Made by a program: the position numbers and the translations under genes
Notes under the pieces: generated by a model
Database searches by the model: none
What the model was told of the DNA's origin: nothing
The model's input: only the letters and a program-made list of their open reading frames with translations
Part shown: one piece after another, positions 5,076 through 5,609 of the stretch
Position numbering within the stretch: the stretch's first letter is position 1
Layout: each line of letters starts with the position of its first letter
Assembly (NCBI GenBank): GCA_040902855.1
Contig: JBBDWN010000051.1
Span: forward strand, 1-5,609
DNA length: 5,609 bases
Source of the DNA: DATHWB01 sp040902855
GTDB taxonomy: Bacteria; Actinomycetota; Acidimicrobiia; Spongiisociales; ZC4RG35
Reading direction: 5' to 3'

Positions 5076-5609
5076 TCAGAGCACTCGGGCGGCCATCTCG
5101 GCGAGAGGACTGCGGATCGAGCGGTCGAGGATCACATGACCGAACAGGGGTGAGCCGCGGAACTTCTCGATCAGCGCCGCCATCCCCCCGTACGGCGAGA
5201 TGTACGGATTGTCGACCTGGGTCAGATCCCCGCAGAAGACGACCTTCGAGTCCTTCCCCATCCGGGTCATGATCACCTTGAGTGTCGAAAGCTCCAGATT
5301 CTGGGCTTCGTCGATGATCACGAACTCGCCGGTGATCGACCGGCCACGCAGGTACGTCACCGACGCCAACTCCAACTCCCCCCGCGCCAGCAGTTCTTCG
5401 ATGGCGTGCTTGGCCCCATCCACTCCCGCATCCGAGAACAAAGCGTGCAGATTGTCATGCACGGCTGCCATCCACGGTGACAGCTTCTCGTCGAGGTCGC
5501 CCGGGAGATATCCCATCTCCTGGCGGCCGACCGCGATCATCGGGCGGTACACCGAGACCCGCCGGTACCGGCCCTGTTCGAGAACTTGTTCGAGGGCGGC
5601 GGCCAGGGC
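5076..5609 (-). CDS. PhoH family ATPase (PhoH2-like), 5' end beyond window
   Basis: The C-terminal 177 residues of a PhoH-family P-loop ATPase; the reading frame is still open at the right edge. Numbering from the edge, the visible parts are VYRPMIAVGRQEMGYLPGD (20-38), RGRS (88-91), the Walker B strand FVIIDEAQN (96-104), the sensor GDLTQVDNPYISPYGG (127-142), and the arginine-containing LDRSIRSPLAEMAA (161-174). The DNPY-SPYGG version and the EKLSPW-MAAVHD region resemble PhoH2, which carries an N-terminal PIN ribonuclease domain and in mycobacteria acts as an RNA helicase and RNase. The PIN domain and Walker A would lie to the right of the window and are not seen. A GTG at 5550-5552 could be mistaken for the start, but the frame upstream of it still reads family-like sequence (LEQVLEQGRYRRVS). 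The gene converges on the amidohydrolase with 40 bp between. Confidence 0.92.
   Translation of the reverse strand, partial: ALAAALEQVLEQGRYRRVSVYRPMIAVGRQEMGYLPGDLDEKLSPWMAAVHDNLHALFSDAGVDGAKHAIEELLARGELELASVTYLRGRSITGEFVIIDEAQNLELSTLKVIMTRMGKDSKVVFCGDLTQVDNPYISPYGGMAALIEKFRGSPLFGHVILDRSIRSPLAEMAARVL

Noticed and set aside
4198..5139. Plus-strand frame of 313 codons over the amidohydrolase
   Set aside because: Shifted-frame shadow, Arg- and Gly-rich, with no recognisable motif; it also overlaps the PhoH gene.

Overview
The window is high-GC, densely coded bacterial DNA with GTG starts and two enzymes of F420-associated families. This fits an actinobacterium; Acidimicrobiia or a relative is my guess, without marker-gene support. 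It holds four complete genes and one gene cut by the right edge. No rRNA, tRNA, CRISPR array, transposase or phage gene was seen.

Layout from left to right. Positions 1-172 hold no convincing gene, only a strong 10-bp hairpin at 90-118. A minus-strand PPOX-class flavin/F420 split-barrel protein (173-679) is divergent, across 73 bp, from a plus-strand AtuA/DUF1446 protein of 590 residues (753-2525). A minus-strand LLM-class F420-dependent oxidoreductase of the Rv3520c type (2657-3682) converges on the AtuA gene. It is divergent, across 102 bp, from a plus-strand metal-dependent amidohydrolase of the prolidase/imidazolonepropionase-like group (3785-5035). A minus-strand PhoH2-type ATPase (5076 to the window end, N-terminus missing) converges on the amidohydrolase.

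The AtuA-type, LLM and PPOX proteins suggest a small catabolic neighbourhood acting on acyl-CoA, terpenoid or lipid-like compounds with F420 or flavin chemistry. The genes alternate in strand, so they form divergent pairs rather than one operon, and the functional link is inference. PhoH2 (RNA unwinding and decay) and the amidohydrolase look like independent genes.

The most unusual object is the 167-bp convergent intergenic region at 2497-2663. It is bounded by a perfect 23-bp inverted repeat. Inside, it resolves into six copies of a 22-bp motif in strictly alternating orientation, grouped as three 48-bp head-to-head palindromes each with a 4-nt A/T centre. Its outer arms supply the last nine codons and stop of the AtuA gene and the stop codon of the LLM gene. 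I could not identify it as a known element.
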